64,000 nucleotides of DNA from Candidatus Nanopelagicales bacterium (GTDB taxonomy: Bacteria; Actinomycetota; Actinomycetes; S36-B12), in NCBI GenBank assembly GCA_018402235.1, contig JAGYJJ010000002.1, positions 28,069-92,068 on the forward strand. The letters are read 5' to 3'. Positions 45,339 to 55,164 of this stretch are shown here, piece after piece. The notes beneath the pieces are model-generated. The model was not told the DNA's origin, made no database searches, and saw only the letters and a list, made by a program, of their open reading frames with translations. The position numbers were made by a program, and so were the translations under genes. Each line of letters opens with the position of its first letter. Position 1 is the stretch's first letter.

Positions 45339-46105
45339 GCGGGCACCTCTCCATCATTGGAGCCGCTCGTTCGGCGACGACCCGGGCGATGACGCTCAGC
45401 GGGTGGTTGCTCGTCGCGGATCTCAGCCAACAGAGCCGTCATTGCATCGACGATCCGATTCGTGGCAATCTCAAGCGTCGCTTGGTCCATGGGTAGATCG
45501 GCCAGGTCCGAAAAATCGATGGCCTTTCCCACACGAACGTGCATCGTCTTTCGCGGAAGGATCCGAAGTTCTTTCTTATACGGCCGAATCACATCAATCG
45601 CCCCCCACTGCGCCATCGGGATCACCGGCCGGCCGGTTGCCAGTGCTATTCGTGCGGCGCCGGTCTTGCCCGCCATCGGCCACATATCGGGATCCTTTGT
45701 GATCGTGCCTTCGGGATAGACGACAACGCATTCACCGGCGTTAACTGCAGTGATGGCATCGCGCACTGCTGCCACCGCTTCGCGTGTTTCTCGATAAACA
45801 GGAATCTGACCAGCGCTGCGGATGATCGCGCCGGCAATCGGCACGCGGAAGACAGATTCCTTGGCCAGGAATCTCGGCGGTCGATCGTTGTCCCACAAGG
45901 CATGGGAAATGACCAACGGATCGAACCAGGAAATGTGATTGACAGTGACGATGATGCCGCCATCATCGGTATTCACATTTTCCAAGCCTTGCCAGTCACG
46001 CTTGGTGAAGGCCATCATCAACGGCCACAGCAAGAACACCGCGATGCGATAACCCGGTCCAAGCCGCCACTTGCGGCGCACGCCGGGAACTCGCCTGCCA
46101 GACAC
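45335..46105 (-). CDS. 1-acyl-sn-glycerol-3-phosphate acyltransferase family protein
   Basis: VNHISWFDPLVIS (HX4D), VYPEGTITKDPDMWPMAGKTGAARIAL. Confidence 0.93.
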   Translation of the reverse strand: MSGRRVPGVRRKWRLGPGYRIAVFLLWPLMMAFTKRDWQGLENVNTDDGGIIVTVNHISWFDPLVISHALWDNDRPPRFLAKESVFRVPIAGAIIRSAGQIPVYRETREAVAAVRDAITAVNAGECVVVYPEGTITKDPDMWPMAGKTGAARIALATGRPVIPMAQWGAIDVIRPYKKELRILPRKTMHVRVGKAIDFSDLADLPMDQATLEIATNRIVDAMTALLAEIRDEQPPAERHRPGRRRTSGSNDGEVPA

Positions 46106-46178
46106 CCCGGCAGGCTAGTGGGTATGGCCCACGACAGGTGGATCCCATCGGTATCTGCTCCTGGACGTCACCCTTGCG

Positions 46179-46913
46179 TTGGCTATGGCGTTCAATGGGC
46201 CAGTGAATGGGCCAGTGAATGGGACAGTGAATGGGACAGTGAATGGGCCAGTGACTGGGACAGTGAACAGTGAAGTGCCGGCGGATCCAGCGTGGACCGC
46301 GATCATCCCCATTCGTTCCTTCTCAGAAGGCAAGACCCGGCTTCAGACACCGGGCGTCCACACCCCCTCGGTGATCGAAGCCTTCGCTCAGGACGTCATC
46401 ACTGCGTGCCTCACGTGTCCACACATTGCCCGAACCCTGGTCGTGTCACCCGACACGAGCGTGTTGAAACTCGCTATAGACCACGGCTGCGAAGTTGTCC
46501 GCCAAGAAAGCCCGGACGGTATCAACGAAGCGATCTCGCTGGCGCGCCACCTGGTAACCGGTCCAGTAATCGCTGTACTCGGTGATACGCCCTGCCTGAC
46601 AGCGGCAGTCCTCACCATGGTGGTCACGAGCGCACAAGAATGCGACGTTTCCTTCGTCGCCGATACGTCGGGGGTCGGATCAACTATGTGGTGCGTCAAA
46701 GAGGACTCCCCCGCCAGATCCCATTTCGGGCATCACTCCCGAGCAGCGCACCGAAATCACGGAGCCGTAGAACTCGGCGTGGGTAACGCCTCACCCGAAT
46801 GGGCGCGCGCTCGGCGCGACGTCGACACCGACATCGATCTGTGGGACGCCAGCCGCTTGGGTCTAGGGTCAGCGAGTTCGCAGCTACTAACCGGCATGGT
46901 TCGGCAGGAATAG
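46179..46913 (+). CDS. cofC: 2-phospho-L-lactate guanylyltransferase CofC-like, with N-terminal tandem-repeat tract
   Basis: AWTAIIPIRSFSEGKTRLQTPG..., VIAVLGDTPCLT; divergently placed beside gpsA/plsC as in actinobacteria. True start within/after the repeat is uncertain. Confidence 0.82.
   Translation: MAMAFNGPVNGPVNGTVNGTVNGPVTGTVNSEVPADPAWTAIIPIRSFSEGKTRLQTPGVHTPSVIEAFAQDVITACLTCPHIARTLVVSPDTSVLKLAIDHGCEVVRQESPDGINEAISLARHLVTGPVIAVLGDTPCLTAAVLTMVVTSAQECDVSFVADTSGVGSTMWCVKEDSPARSHFGHHSRAAHRNHGAVELGVGNASPEWARARRDVDTDIDLWDASRLGLGSASSQLLTGMVRQE
46194..46265 (+). repeat. 12-bp tandem repeat (AATGGGNCAGTG), about 6 copies
   Basis: Six consecutive 12-mers: aatgggccagtg x2, aatgggacagtg x2, aatgggccagtg, actgggacagtg. 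Confidence 0.97.
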
Positions 46914-46966
46914 AAAGTCCGGGGATCACCGAAGCGATCCCCGGACACAGATGACGGGGGAAGTCT

Positions 46967-47389
46967 CTAGCGACGCGTCGTCTTCTTCACAGCCTTCTTG
47001 GCCGTCTTCTTGGCGGCAGCTTTCTTCGGAGCAGCCTTCTTGGCGGCAGCCTTCTTCGGAGCGGCCTTCTTGGCGGTCTTCTTCGCCGGCTTGCTCGGCT
47101 CGGTGACCTTCTTTGCACCCGAAACGATGCCCTTGAACTCCGCGCCAGCGCGGAACTTGGGCAGCTTCGTTGCCTTGATCTTCACCGTTTCGCCGGTCCG
47201 CGGATTGCGGCCCAGGCGCGCCTTGCGAGCAGCCGCCTCGAAAACACCAAAACCGCTGATGGCGACCTTCTCGCCCTTCGCAACGGCCTTCTTGGTTTCG
47301 TGGATGAAGGCGTCGACGATGTCGGTCACGTCCTTCTTGCTGTGACCCAAACGGTCGGAAACGCTATCGATTAGATCTGCTTTGTTCAC
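46967..47389 (-). CDS. hup: HU-family DNA-binding protein with Lys/Ala/Pro-rich C-terminal tail
   Basis: MNKADLIDSVSDRLGHSKKDVTDIVDAFIHETKKAVAKGEKVAISGFGVFEAAARKARLGRNPRTGE, then KKAAPKKAAAKK repeats. Confidence 0.95.
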   Translation of the reverse strand: MNKADLIDSVSDRLGHSKKDVTDIVDAFIHETKKAVAKGEKVAISGFGVFEAAARKARLGRNPRTGETVKIKATKLPKFRAGAEFKGIVSGAKKVTEPSKPAKKTAKKAAPKKAAAKKAAPKKAAAKKTAKKAVKKTTRR

Positions 47390-47571
47390 GAGTGGTACCC
47401 CTCCGGAGGGTTTAACGAGATCGACCGGGCGGTCGACACTTCGAATCTAGTGTGCTGTCCACCACTTCGCTCTCCGGCGCGCCGGTGATTTCTGTTGCGT
47501 TATAAGGGATTTGCGTCACATCCGACTGGGTATGCGTGCAGAGGTGACGCGCAGAGGTGAATAGTGAGTTA

Positions 47572-48159
47572 CTACTGCGTGACGGGCTTGAATGCCGGTC
47601 GAGAACCTTCAAAATCAGTGATCGCCTCGGCGTACTGCAAGGTGATGCCGATATCGTCCAGTCCCTCCAGCAGCCGCCAGCGGACGTAGTCGTCTACCTC
47701 GAATTCCGCAACGAGGTTGCCTGCAGCCACGGTGCGGGCCTCGAGATCCACCGTGACCTCGGTACCCGGATCGGCCTCGACCATGTCCCACAACTGCTCA
47801 ATGACCTCTTGGGGGACTTGACCGGTCAGCAGACCACCTTTTCCTGAATTGCCACGGAAGATATCCGCGAAGCGCGAGGACAGGACAACGCGGAAGCCGT
47901 AGTTCTGCAGCGCCCATACAGCGTGTTCGCGGGAGGAGCCCGTGCCAAAATCGGGGCCTGCGATGAGCACGCTCACGCCCTGGTACTGCGGCTGGTTGAG
48001 AACAAAATCCGGGTCCTTGCGCCAGGCCGAGAACAGTCCGTCTTCAAAGCCATCGCGGGTGATCCGCTTCAAGTACTCCGCGGGGATGATCTGATCGGTA
48101 TCGACATTGCTGCGTCGCAGCGGTGCTGCAGTTCCGACATGACGGGTGAACGCTTCCAC
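47572..48159 (-). CDS. leuD: 3-isopropylmalate dehydratase small subunit
   Basis: [36 protein letters not shown] start chosen. Confidence 0.95.
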   Translation of the reverse strand: MEAFTRHVGTAAPLRRSNVDTDQIIPAEYLKRITRDGFEDGLFSAWRKDPDFVLNQPQYQGVSVLIAGPDFGTGSSREHAVWALQNYGFRVVLSSRFADIFRGNSGKGGLLTGQVPQEVIEQLWDMVEADPGTEVTVDLEARTVAAGNLVAEFEVDDYVRWRLLEGLDDIGITLQYAEAITDFEGSRPAFKPVTQ

Positions 48160-48169
48160 GAACTGCTCC

Positions 48170-49570
48170 TTAATCCAGATCCGCTGGCGACGACAAGTGG
48201 CCGGTAATGGCGGTGGCGGCGGCGACTGCCGGAGACACAAGGTGCGTTCGACCACCGGGGCCCTGTCGGCCCTCGAAGTTGCGATTAGAAGTTGATGCGC
48301 TGCGCTCTCCTGGCGTGAGCTTGTCCGGATTCATACCCAAGCACATAGAGCAGCCAGCACCGCGCCACTCTGCGCCAGCATCCAAGAAGATCGTGTCGAG
48401 ACCCTCGGATTCGGCTTGCAAACGCACGCGCGCCGAGCCGGGTACCACCAACAGGCGCAATCCGTTGGCAATGGTTCGTTCGCGCAAAATATCCGCCGCC
48501 ACCCGCAGATCCTCGATTCGCCCATTGGTGCACGAACCGATGAACACGGTGTCGATCGCGATATCGCGAAGCGGGGTGCCCGGCGTGAGGTCCATGTACT
48601 CGAGCGCACGTTCGATCGCGACCCGATCGACGTCGTCGCTGGCGTCGTCGGGAGAAGGCACCGACGCGCTTAGCGGCAGACCTTGACCCGGATTGGTACC
48701 CCACGTAACAAAGGGTGAGAGCGTAGCGGCGTCGAGAGTTACTTCAGCATCGAAGATGGCATCGGAGTCGGTGAACAGCGTGCGCCAATACGCCACTGCT
48801 GCATCCCACTCATCACCCGTGGGCGCATGGTCGCGACCCTTGACGTACTCGAATGTGGTCTCGTCTGGTGCAACCATGCCCGCACGCGCGCCCGCCTCGA
48901 TGGACATATTGCAGATGGTCATACGACCTTCCATGGAAAGCGCCCGAATCGCTGAGCCGCGGTACTCCAGAACGTAACCCTGGCCACCTCCGGTGCCGAT
49001 CTTGGCAATCACGGCCAAGATGATGTCCTTCGCGGAAACGCCGTCGGGAAGGTCTCCATCTACGTTGATAGCCATCGTCTTGAACGGCTTGAGCGGCAGG
49101 GTTTGGGTGGCGAGCACGTGCTCGACCTCGCTGGTGCCAATACCAAAAGCGAGCGCCCCAAAAGCGCCGTGGGTGCTGGTATGCGAATCCCCGCACACGA
49201 TGGTCATGCCTGGCTGAGTAAGACCCAACTGCGGTCCTACTACGTGCACGATCCCCTGCTCGATGTTTCCCAGTGAGTACAACGGGACTCCGAAATCTGC
49301 GCAGTTCTTGCGCAGGGCTTCCACCTGCGCCCGAGACACCGGATCGGCAATGGGCTTGTCCACATCGATGGTCGGGATGTTGTGGTCTTCGGTGGCGAGG
49401 GTCAAGTCCGGACGACGGACGGGACGGCCGGCTGCGCGCAGACCGTCGAAGGCCTGCGGGCTGGTCACCTCGTGGACAAGGTGCAGGTCGATGTAGAGCA
49501 GATCCGGCTCACCATCGGCCTGCCGAACTACATGGTCCTGCCAAAGTTTTTCGGCCAGGGTGCGTCCCAC
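48170..49570 (-). CDS. leuC: 3-isopropylmalate dehydratase large subunit
   Basis: [15 protein letters not shown]..., [38 protein letters not shown] start at 49570 preceded by GGAGG. Confidence 0.95.
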   Translation of the reverse strand: MGRTLAEKLWQDHVVRQADGEPDLLYIDLHLVHEVTSPQAFDGLRAAGRPVRRPDLTLATEDHNIPTIDVDKPIADPVSRAQVEALRKNCADFGVPLYSLGNIEQGIVHVVGPQLGLTQPGMTIVCGDSHTSTHGAFGALAFGIGTSEVEHVLATQTLPLKPFKTMAINVDGDLPDGVSAKDIILAVIAKIGTGGGQGYVLEYRGSAIRALSMEGRMTICNMSIEAGARAGMVAPDETTFEYVKGRDHAPTGDEWDAAVAYWRTLFTDSDAIFDAEVTLDAATLSPFVTWGTNPGQGLPLSASVPSPDDASDDVDRVAIERALEYMDLTPGTPLRDIAIDTVFIGSCTNGRIEDLRVAADILRERTIANGLRLLVVPGSARVRLQAESEGLDTIFLDAGAEWRGAGCSMCLGMNPDKLTPGERSASTSNRNFEGRQGPGGRTHLVSPAVAAATAITGHLSSPADLD

Positions 49571-49632
49571 GAAATCCTCCACCGATTGACACCACGAACG
49601 GACAACAAAGGAAAGTCTAAGGATCAAGTACA

Positions 49633-49658
49633 AGGGCCCTCCCTGCAGGGAGGGCCCT
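49633..49658 (-). terminator. Perfect 26-bp palindrome downstream of tRNA-Glu, probable terminator/processing hairpin
   Basis: AGGGCCCTCCCTGCAGGGAGGGCCCT equals its own reverse complement; just 3' of the tRNA on the minus strand. Confidence 0.65.
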
Positions 49659-49660
49659 CG

Positions 49661-49733
49661 TAGCCCCGACGGGATTCGAACCCGCGCTACCGCCTTGAGA
49701 GGGCGGCGTGCTAGGCCACTACACAACGGGGCC
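49661..49733 (-). tRNA. tRNA-Glu (CUC)
   Basis: Minus: GGCCCCGTTGTGTAGTGGCCTAGCACGCCGCCCTCTCAAGGCGGTAGCGCGGGTTCGAATCCCGTCGGGGCTA; cloverleaf arms, GGTTCGAATC T-loop, anticodon CTC. Confidence 0.95.
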
Positions 49734-49766
49734 TTGCGTTACTCCACCGGTGCTGGCGCACCGTCG

Positions 49767-49838
49767 CTGGGGTACCAGGACTCGAACCTAGACTAACTGG
49801 GCCAGAACCAGTCGGGCTGCCAATTACCCCATACCCCA
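49767..49838 (-). tRNA. tRNA-Gln (CUG)
   Basis: Minus: TGGGGTATGGGGTAATTGGCAGCCCGACTGGTTCTGGCCCAGTTAGTCTAGGTTCGAGTCCTGGTACCCCAG; anticodon CTG. Confidence 0.95.
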
Positions 49839-49857
49839 TGGGACCGCACAAGTGTAG

Positions 49858-51327
49858 TCATGCACCGCGCAGCGCAGCGATCCGGGCGAGGGAAGTGTCC
49901 GGGCCCAGCAGGTCCATCGACTCAAACAGCGGTGGTGAAACCCGCCTACCGGTCACGGCCAGACGAACCGGACCGAATGCCACTTTCGGCTTCAGTCCCA
50001 AGCCATCGATCAGCGCAGCACGCAAAGCTGCCTCGATGGACTCCGTCGACCAATCGGATAGTTCCGACAGCGCTTCATGAGCAGCCCCCAGCACCTGAAC
50101 GGCCTCCTCGCCCATGATCTTCGCTGCGTCGTCGGGGTCCACCACAACCTCATCGACAAACAGGAATCCGACCATGCCGCTGGCCTGACCCAAGGTCTCC
50201 ATCCGCTCGGAGATGAGGGGAACCACGGCGCGCACCAGATCCACCTGCGCCGGTGAGGGCGGATCGGACACCACACCATCGCGCACCAGATACGGCAGCA
50301 GCCGATCGACCAATTCCTGCGCCCCCAGGCTGCGAATCCAATCGCCATTAATCGCCGTGCACTTCTTTAGGTCAAAGCGCGCCGGATTCGGGTTGACCCG
50401 CTCGAGTGTGAACGACTCTGCCATCTGCTGCTTGCTGAAGAATTCAACATCCCCGCCCGGCGACCACCCGAGCAACGCGAGGTAGTTCACAAGACCCTCG
50501 GGCAGGTATCCCTCATCCCGGTACATCTGCAATGACGACTCCGGGTCCCTCTTGGACAGTTTCTTGTTGCCCTCGCCCATCACGTACGGCAAGTGGCCGA
50601 ACTGCGGCACTGGGCCGGCGAATGCGTCGATCTCGATCATCGCCTCATACAGAGCAATCTGCCGGGGCGTAGAAGAGAGCAGATCCTCACCTCGCAACAC
50701 GTGCGTGATGTGCATTGCGGCATCGTCCACCGGGTTTACCAACGTGTACAGCGGTTCGCCGTTGGCACGTTGCAGCACATAGTCCGGAACCTGGCCGGCT
50801 GCAAACGTGATGTCGCCTCGGATGAGGTCGTTCCAGGTGAAATCGCGGTCGGGCATTCGAAAGCGCACCACGGCCTCACGACCCTCCGCTGTGAAGATCG
50901 CGCGCTGCTCTGCGCTCAGATCACGGCAATGACCGTCGTATCCCGGGGCACGCTTTTCCGCCATCGCTTGCTTGCGACGCACCTCAAGTTCCTCGGGGCT
51001 GCAAAAACACTCGTAGGCATGACCGGATTCCAGGAGCCGTTGCACCATCGCGGAGTAGTTCTCTCGACGTTCCGATTGACGGTAAGGCCCATACGGCCCA
51101 CCAACCTCCGGACCTTCATCCCAATCCAAACCGAGCCACCGCAACGCAGCCAGCAGCGCGTCGTATGACTCCTCGCTATCGCGCGCGGAATCGGTGTCCT
51201 CGATCCGAAAGACGAAAGTGCCCCCGGTGTGCCGGGCGAACGCCCAGTTGAACAACGCCGTGCGCACCATTCCTACGTGGGGATTGCCGGTGGGCGACGG
51301 GCAGAAGCGAACGCGGACGTCGCTCAC
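49858..51327 (-). CDS. gltX: Glutamate--tRNA ligase
   Basis: [55 protein letters not shown]. Confidence 0.97.
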   Translation of the reverse strand: MSDVRVRFCPSPTGNPHVGMVRTALFNWAFARHTGGTFVFRIEDTDSARDSEESYDALLAALRWLGLDWDEGPEVGGPYGPYRQSERRENYSAMVQRLLESGHAYECFCSPEELEVRRKQAMAEKRAPGYDGHCRDLSAEQRAIFTAEGREAVVRFRMPDRDFTWNDLIRGDITFAAGQVPDYVLQRANGEPLYTLVNPVDDAAMHITHVLRGEDLLSSTPRQIALYEAMIEIDAFAGPVPQFGHLPYVMGEGNKKLSKRDPESSLQMYRDEGYLPEGLVNYLALLGWSPGGDVEFFSKQQMAESFTLERVNPNPARFDLKKCTAINGDWIRSLGAQELVDRLLPYLVRDGVVSDPPSPAQVDLVRAVVPLISERMETLGQASGMVGFLFVDEVVVDPDDAAKIMGEEAVQVLGAAHEALSELSDWSTESIEAALRAALIDGLGLKPKVAFGPVRLAVTGRRVSPPLFESMDLLGPDTSLARIAALRGA

Positions 51328-52118
51328 GGGGCTTCACTCCTTACTGGATTGGTCAAGGTTCCGATGCCCGAGATCTGCACGCCCACCGAATCACCACGGT
51401 GCAGCGGTCCAACACCTTCGGGAGTACCCGTCAAGATGACATCGCCGGGGAGCAAGGTCATGCAGGAACTGATGTAAGCGACCAGCGCACCTACCCCGTG
51501 CACCATCGCATCGATACCCGAACGCTGACGCACCTCACCGTTCACGCGAACTGTGACGTCGGCATCCTCGGCGCGCAGCTCAGTTTGAATCCACGGGCCA
51601 AGAGGACAGAAAGTGTCAAAGCCCTTGGCGCGCGTCCATTGCCCATCGGACTTTTGCAGATCGCGCGCAGTGACGTCGTTGGCGCAGGTGTAGCCGAAGA
51701 TCACCTCACCCACCCGCTCGACCGGGACGTCCTTGCACATCCGTCCGATCACCACCGCGAGTTCACCCTCGTGGTCTACACGCTCAGATTGCCACGGTAG
51801 ATCGATCGGATCACCGGGACCGATCACCGAGGTACTGGGCTTGAGAAACAGCAGCGGCTCACTGGGCACTTCACTGTCCATCTCGGCTGCATGGGCGCGG
51901 TAGTTCTTACCAACGCACACCACCTTCGACGGCAGCACCGGAGCCAGGAGGCGGATATCGGCCGCCTTCAGGACGCTGCCCTCAGGTCGGATCTCCACGA
52001 ACGGGTGGCCGGCCATCGGCGCAACGATGGTGTCCTCGGTGATCTCATCATCGTCGCCGAGGCCATCGAGGGCCCCGTACCAAATGTCATCACCCGCAGC
52101 GAACCGGCAGATCAGCAC
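51324..52118 (-). CDS. Fumarylacetoacetate hydrolase family protein
   Basis: [41 protein letters not shown]...[22 protein letters not shown]. Confidence 0.93.
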   Translation of the reverse strand: MLICRFAAGDDIWYGALDGLGDDDEITEDTIVAPMAGHPFVEIRPEGSVLKAADIRLLAPVLPSKVVCVGKNYRAHAAEMDSEVPSEPLLFLKPSTSVIGPGDPIDLPWQSERVDHEGELAVVIGRMCKDVPVERVGEVIFGYTCANDVTARDLQKSDGQWTRAKGFDTFCPLGPWIQTELRAEDADVTVRVNGEVRQRSGIDAMVHGVGALVAYISSCMTLLPGDVILTGTPEGVGPLHRGDSVGVQISGIGTLTNPVRSEAP

Positions 52119-52150
52119 CGTTCCACCCTAGTTGTTCTCCCTAGTGAGGC

Positions 52151-53770
52151 TTAGTCCCTCGAATCGCGCAGCAGCCCGTAGGTCAAGGCATCCTCGAGTG
52201 CCCGCCAGGACGCTGCGATCACATTCTCATGCACGCCCAGGGTGGTCCATTCGCGGTTGCCGTCGGACGTGGACACAAGTACACGCGTCACACTGGCTGT
52301 GCCCGAGGTGTCGGCGCGCGAGGTGTCCGAAGCGCCCTTCTCCAGAATGCGCACCTTGTAATCGATGAGCTCGAGCGGCTCGAGTTGCGGATACAACGAG
52401 ATCACCGCCGAACGCAATGCCTTGTCCAACGCGTTCACCGGCCCATTGCCCTCCGCAGTACTGATCATCCGCTCGCCCTTGGCCCGCACTTTGACCGTCG
52501 CTTCGGTTCGGACCTGCCCATCGGCGTCCTGCTCCACGATGGTGCGCCAGGACTCCACCTCGAAACGCCGTTCCTGCTCATCGGCACCCATCAAGATCAA
52601 TTCGAACGACGCATCGGCCGCCTCGAAAGTCCAGCCCTTGGATTCGAGGTCCTTGACCGTCTCGACCACACGCATCACGCGGTCCTTGTCCCCGCTGAGG
52701 TCGTAACCCAGTTCCCTACCCTTCATCTCCACAGAGGCTCGGCCAGCCATTTCGGTGACGAGAACTCGTTGATCGCCACCCACTAACGCCGGATCAATGT
52801 GGTTGTAAAGCTCAGGGTTTATCTTCAGCGCCGATGCATGCAACCCGGCCTTATGGGCGAAGGACGAAACGCCTGCATACGCCTGATGCGTATCGGGTGC
52901 GATGTTCGCAATCTCAGCGATCGCATGAGCTATCCGTCGGGTCTGGGCAAGTTTGCCACCCGGAAGACACTCAATGCCCATCTTCAATTCCAGATTCGCC
53001 ACGACAGAGAACAGATCGGCGTTGCCGGTTCGCTCCCCGTAGCCGTTCGCGGTGCACTGAACGTGTGTGACACCAGCCGATACAGCTGAAACGGTGTTCG
53101 CAACCGCGCACGCAGTGTCGTCTTGACAATGAATGCCCAGACGCACGCCCGAACGCTGTGCAACATCGTTGACGATCTCGGCCATGCCCAGCGGCAGCAT
53201 TCCGCCGTTCGTGTCACACAGCACACCCACATCCGCGCCCGCTTCAGCGGCTGCCACCAACAAGCGCACGCCGTAATCCGAATCGTGCTTGTACCCGTCG
53301 AAGAAGTGCTCCATATCCACGAATACGCGTCGGCCCTCGCCCACCAGGAAGGCCACGGTGTCGCGGATCATCGCTTCATTCTCATCAAGCGTGGTCTTGA
53401 GTGCCTGCTCCACATGCCACACATCGCTTTTCGCCACCAACGTGATGACCGGTGCTCCCGAATCCAGCAGTGCCCGCACCTGCTGGTCCTCGTGAACCGC
53501 CACCCCCGCCTTGCGCGTAGCGCCGAAGGCAACGAGCTGGGCGTTATTCAAGGTCAACTCCGTCTGCGCGCGAGCGAAGAACTCGGTGTCCTTCGGCAAT
53601 GCACCAGGCCAGCCGCCCTCAATGAAACCCACGCCGTAGTCGTCCAACAACCGCGCCACCGCGAGTTTGTCGTTCACCGAGTACGAGATCCCCTCACGCT
53701 GGGCACCATCGCGCAGCGTGGTGTCGTACACGTGAAAGGCATCGCTTGGCTTGTGCAGCGCGCTGGTCAT
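52151..53770 (-). CDS. cimA: (R)-citramalate synthase
   Basis: FHVYDTTLRDGAQREGISYSVNDKLAVARLLDDYGVGFIEGGWPG, HCQDDTACAVANTVSAV; CimA/LeuA family, start at 53770 after GAAGGAAGC. Confidence 0.92.
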   Translation of the reverse strand: MTSALHKPSDAFHVYDTTLRDGAQREGISYSVNDKLAVARLLDDYGVGFIEGGWPGALPKDTEFFARAQTELTLNNAQLVAFGATRKAGVAVHEDQQVRALLDSGAPVITLVAKSDVWHVEQALKTTLDENEAMIRDTVAFLVGEGRRVFVDMEHFFDGYKHDSDYGVRLLVAAAEAGADVGVLCDTNGGMLPLGMAEIVNDVAQRSGVRLGIHCQDDTACAVANTVSAVSAGVTHVQCTANGYGERTGNADLFSVVANLELKMGIECLPGGKLAQTRRIAHAIAEIANIAPDTHQAYAGVSSFAHKAGLHASALKINPELYNHIDPALVGGDQRVLVTEMAGRASVEMKGRELGYDLSGDKDRVMRVVETVKDLESKGWTFEAADASFELILMGADEQERRFEVESWRTIVEQDADGQVRTEATVKVRAKGERMISTAEGNGPVNALDKALRSAVISLYPQLEPLELIDYKVRILEKGASDTSRADTSGTASVTRVLVSTSDGNREWTTLGVHENVIAASWRALEDALTYGLLRDSRD

Positions 53771-53792
53771 GCTTCCTTCTCTCTTCGTCATC

Positions 53793-53820
53793 AAAAAAGC
53801 CCCTCGCTGGGCGAAGGGCT
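53793..53820 (-). terminator. Intrinsic terminator of the predicted cimA attenuator
   Basis: Minus: AGCCCTTCGC-CCA-GCGAGGGGCT-TTTTT; 10-bp stem with one G-T pair followed by a U tract, immediately before cimA. Confidence 0.85.
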
Positions 53821-53843
53821 GCGCGTCGAGGTGAATCGACGCG

Positions 53844-53909
53844 CTAGGTAATGATGATGATGGTGCTGGTGATCGCGGACGCGATCACGCTGGAGCGGGG
53901 GGTTCTCAC
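53844..53909 (-). promoter_or_regulatory. Predicted Ile/Thr-rich leader peptide (attenuator) upstream of cimA
   Basis: GTG AGA ACC CCC CGC TCC AGC GTG ATC GCG TCC GCG ATC ACC AGC ACC ATC ATC ATC ATT ACC TAG = (V/M)RTPRSSVIASAITSTIIIIT*; followed by hairpin GCGCGTCGA/TCGACGCGC and the terminator. Confidence 0.8.
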
Positions 53910-53913
53910 GCCC

Positions 53914-53929
53914 CAAGTCTGCCACACCC
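53914..53929 (-). promoter_or_regulatory. Candidate promoter motif GGGTGTGGCAGACTTG, identical to one upstream of rplS
   Basis: Identical 16-mer at 19213-19228, same orientation; TGTGGCAGACT resembles an actinobacterial extended -10 (TGTGnTAnnnT, with CA for TA). Confidence 0.5.
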
Positions 53930-53930
53930 C

Positions 53931-54029
53931 GCGAACCTCCCCGCGTGGAACCGCGAACCTCCCCGCGTGGAACCGCGAACCTCCCCGCGTGGAACCGCGA
54001 ACCTCCCCGCGTGGAACCGCGAACCTCCC
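53931..54029. repeat. 22-bp tandem repeat GCGAACCTCCCCGCGTGGAACC, 4 full copies plus partial
   Basis: Units at 53931, 53953, 53975, 53997 identical; partial at 54019. Confidence 0.97.
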
Positions 54030-54032
54030 TTT

Positions 54033-55155
54033 TCAGCAGATGGCGTGCAGCCAGTTGTGACGATCGGGGATCGCACCGGTCTGAATGTCCAAGAGTTCTT
54101 GCCGAAGACGCGAGGTGACCGGGCCGGTGCCACCGTCGCCCACCAGCCACGAGCCGCTCATGCGCGACTTCACTTCTCCCACCGGGGTGATGACAGCCGC
54201 CGTTCCGCAGGCGAACACCTCTGTGATCTCCCCCGACGCACATCCGCTTTTCCAGTCCTCGACGCTGATCTCGCCTTCATCGGCTCGGATGCCAAGATCG
54301 GCAGCAACCGTCAGGAGCGAATCGCGCGTGATGCCCGGCAGCAAGGATCCGGTCAGGCGCGGGGTGAGTAGTCGCGCGGAATCACCTGAGCCCGTAAACG
54401 AAGTACAGGTTCATGCCACCCATTTCCTCGATCCACTTGCGTTCTGCGGCATCGAGCCACACCACCTGATCGCAACCGTGCTGGGCAGCTTCCGCCTGCG
54501 CGATTAATGATGCGGCGTAGTTCCCAGCGCACTTCGCTTCACCAGTGCCACCTGGTGCAGCCCGCACGTAGTCGTCGGACAACCACACACTCACCGGCTT
54601 CACGCCCTTGGGGAAGTACGCGCCAGCGGGCGAGGCGATTAATAAGTACTCATAAGCATTCGCCGGCTTCACGCCCAAGCCAATCTCGGTCGAGAACATG
54701 AACGGACGCAAATACAACGACTTCTCCGCGTCCCCTGGCACCCAGTCGCGATCAGCCCGCACCAGCGCCTCGATGCTGCCGACGAACAACTCCTCGGGAA
54801 GTTCGGCCATCGCCAGACGCCGCGCAGATGCAGCGAAACGCTGGGCGTTACGGAACGGCCGGAAGGTCTTGATGGAGCCGTCGGCGTGACGGTAGGCCTT
54901 CAGGCCCTCGAAGATCGCTTGCCCATAGTGGATGAAATTCGTAGCCGGATCGAGCAAGAGGGGTCCGTACGCGACCAGTTCAGCGTCGTGCCAGCCCCTG
55001 TCAGCAGTCCACTTGACCCGAACCATGTTGTCGGTGAAACGGCGCCCGAACCCGGGATCCGCAAGAACGGCCTCGCGCTCAGCAGCAGGCAAAGGAGAAG
55101 CAGATGGGTTGAGCGTGATGTCCCACAGCCCTGTGCCAGCGTCGGTCGCGGTCAT
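54033..55155 (-). CDS. ilvE: Branched-chain amino acid aminotransferase, split by an apparent 1-nt frameshift
   Basis: N-part 54382-55155 ([35 protein letters not shown]... [13 protein letters not shown]) and C-part 54033-54344 ([19 protein letters not shown]); joined reading [31 protein letters not shown]. Confidence 0.93.
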
Positions 55156-55164
55156 AGCGGAAAC

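Noticed and set aside
46115-46333. Minus-strand 72-aa ORF with TGPFTVPFTVPFTGPFTGP repeats
   Set aside because: Complement of the cofC 12-bp repeat; repeat leaves all frames open, no independent coding evidence.
53931-54029. Possible CRISPR-like array
   Set aside because: 22-bp units are directly contiguous with no spacers and no cas genes in the window.
53791-54243. Minus-strand 150-aa ORF containing HHHHHY
   Set aside because: A His-rich reading of the attenuator region in another frame; the Ile/Thr frame with a stop beside the hairpin and the downstream Ile-pathway gene fit better.
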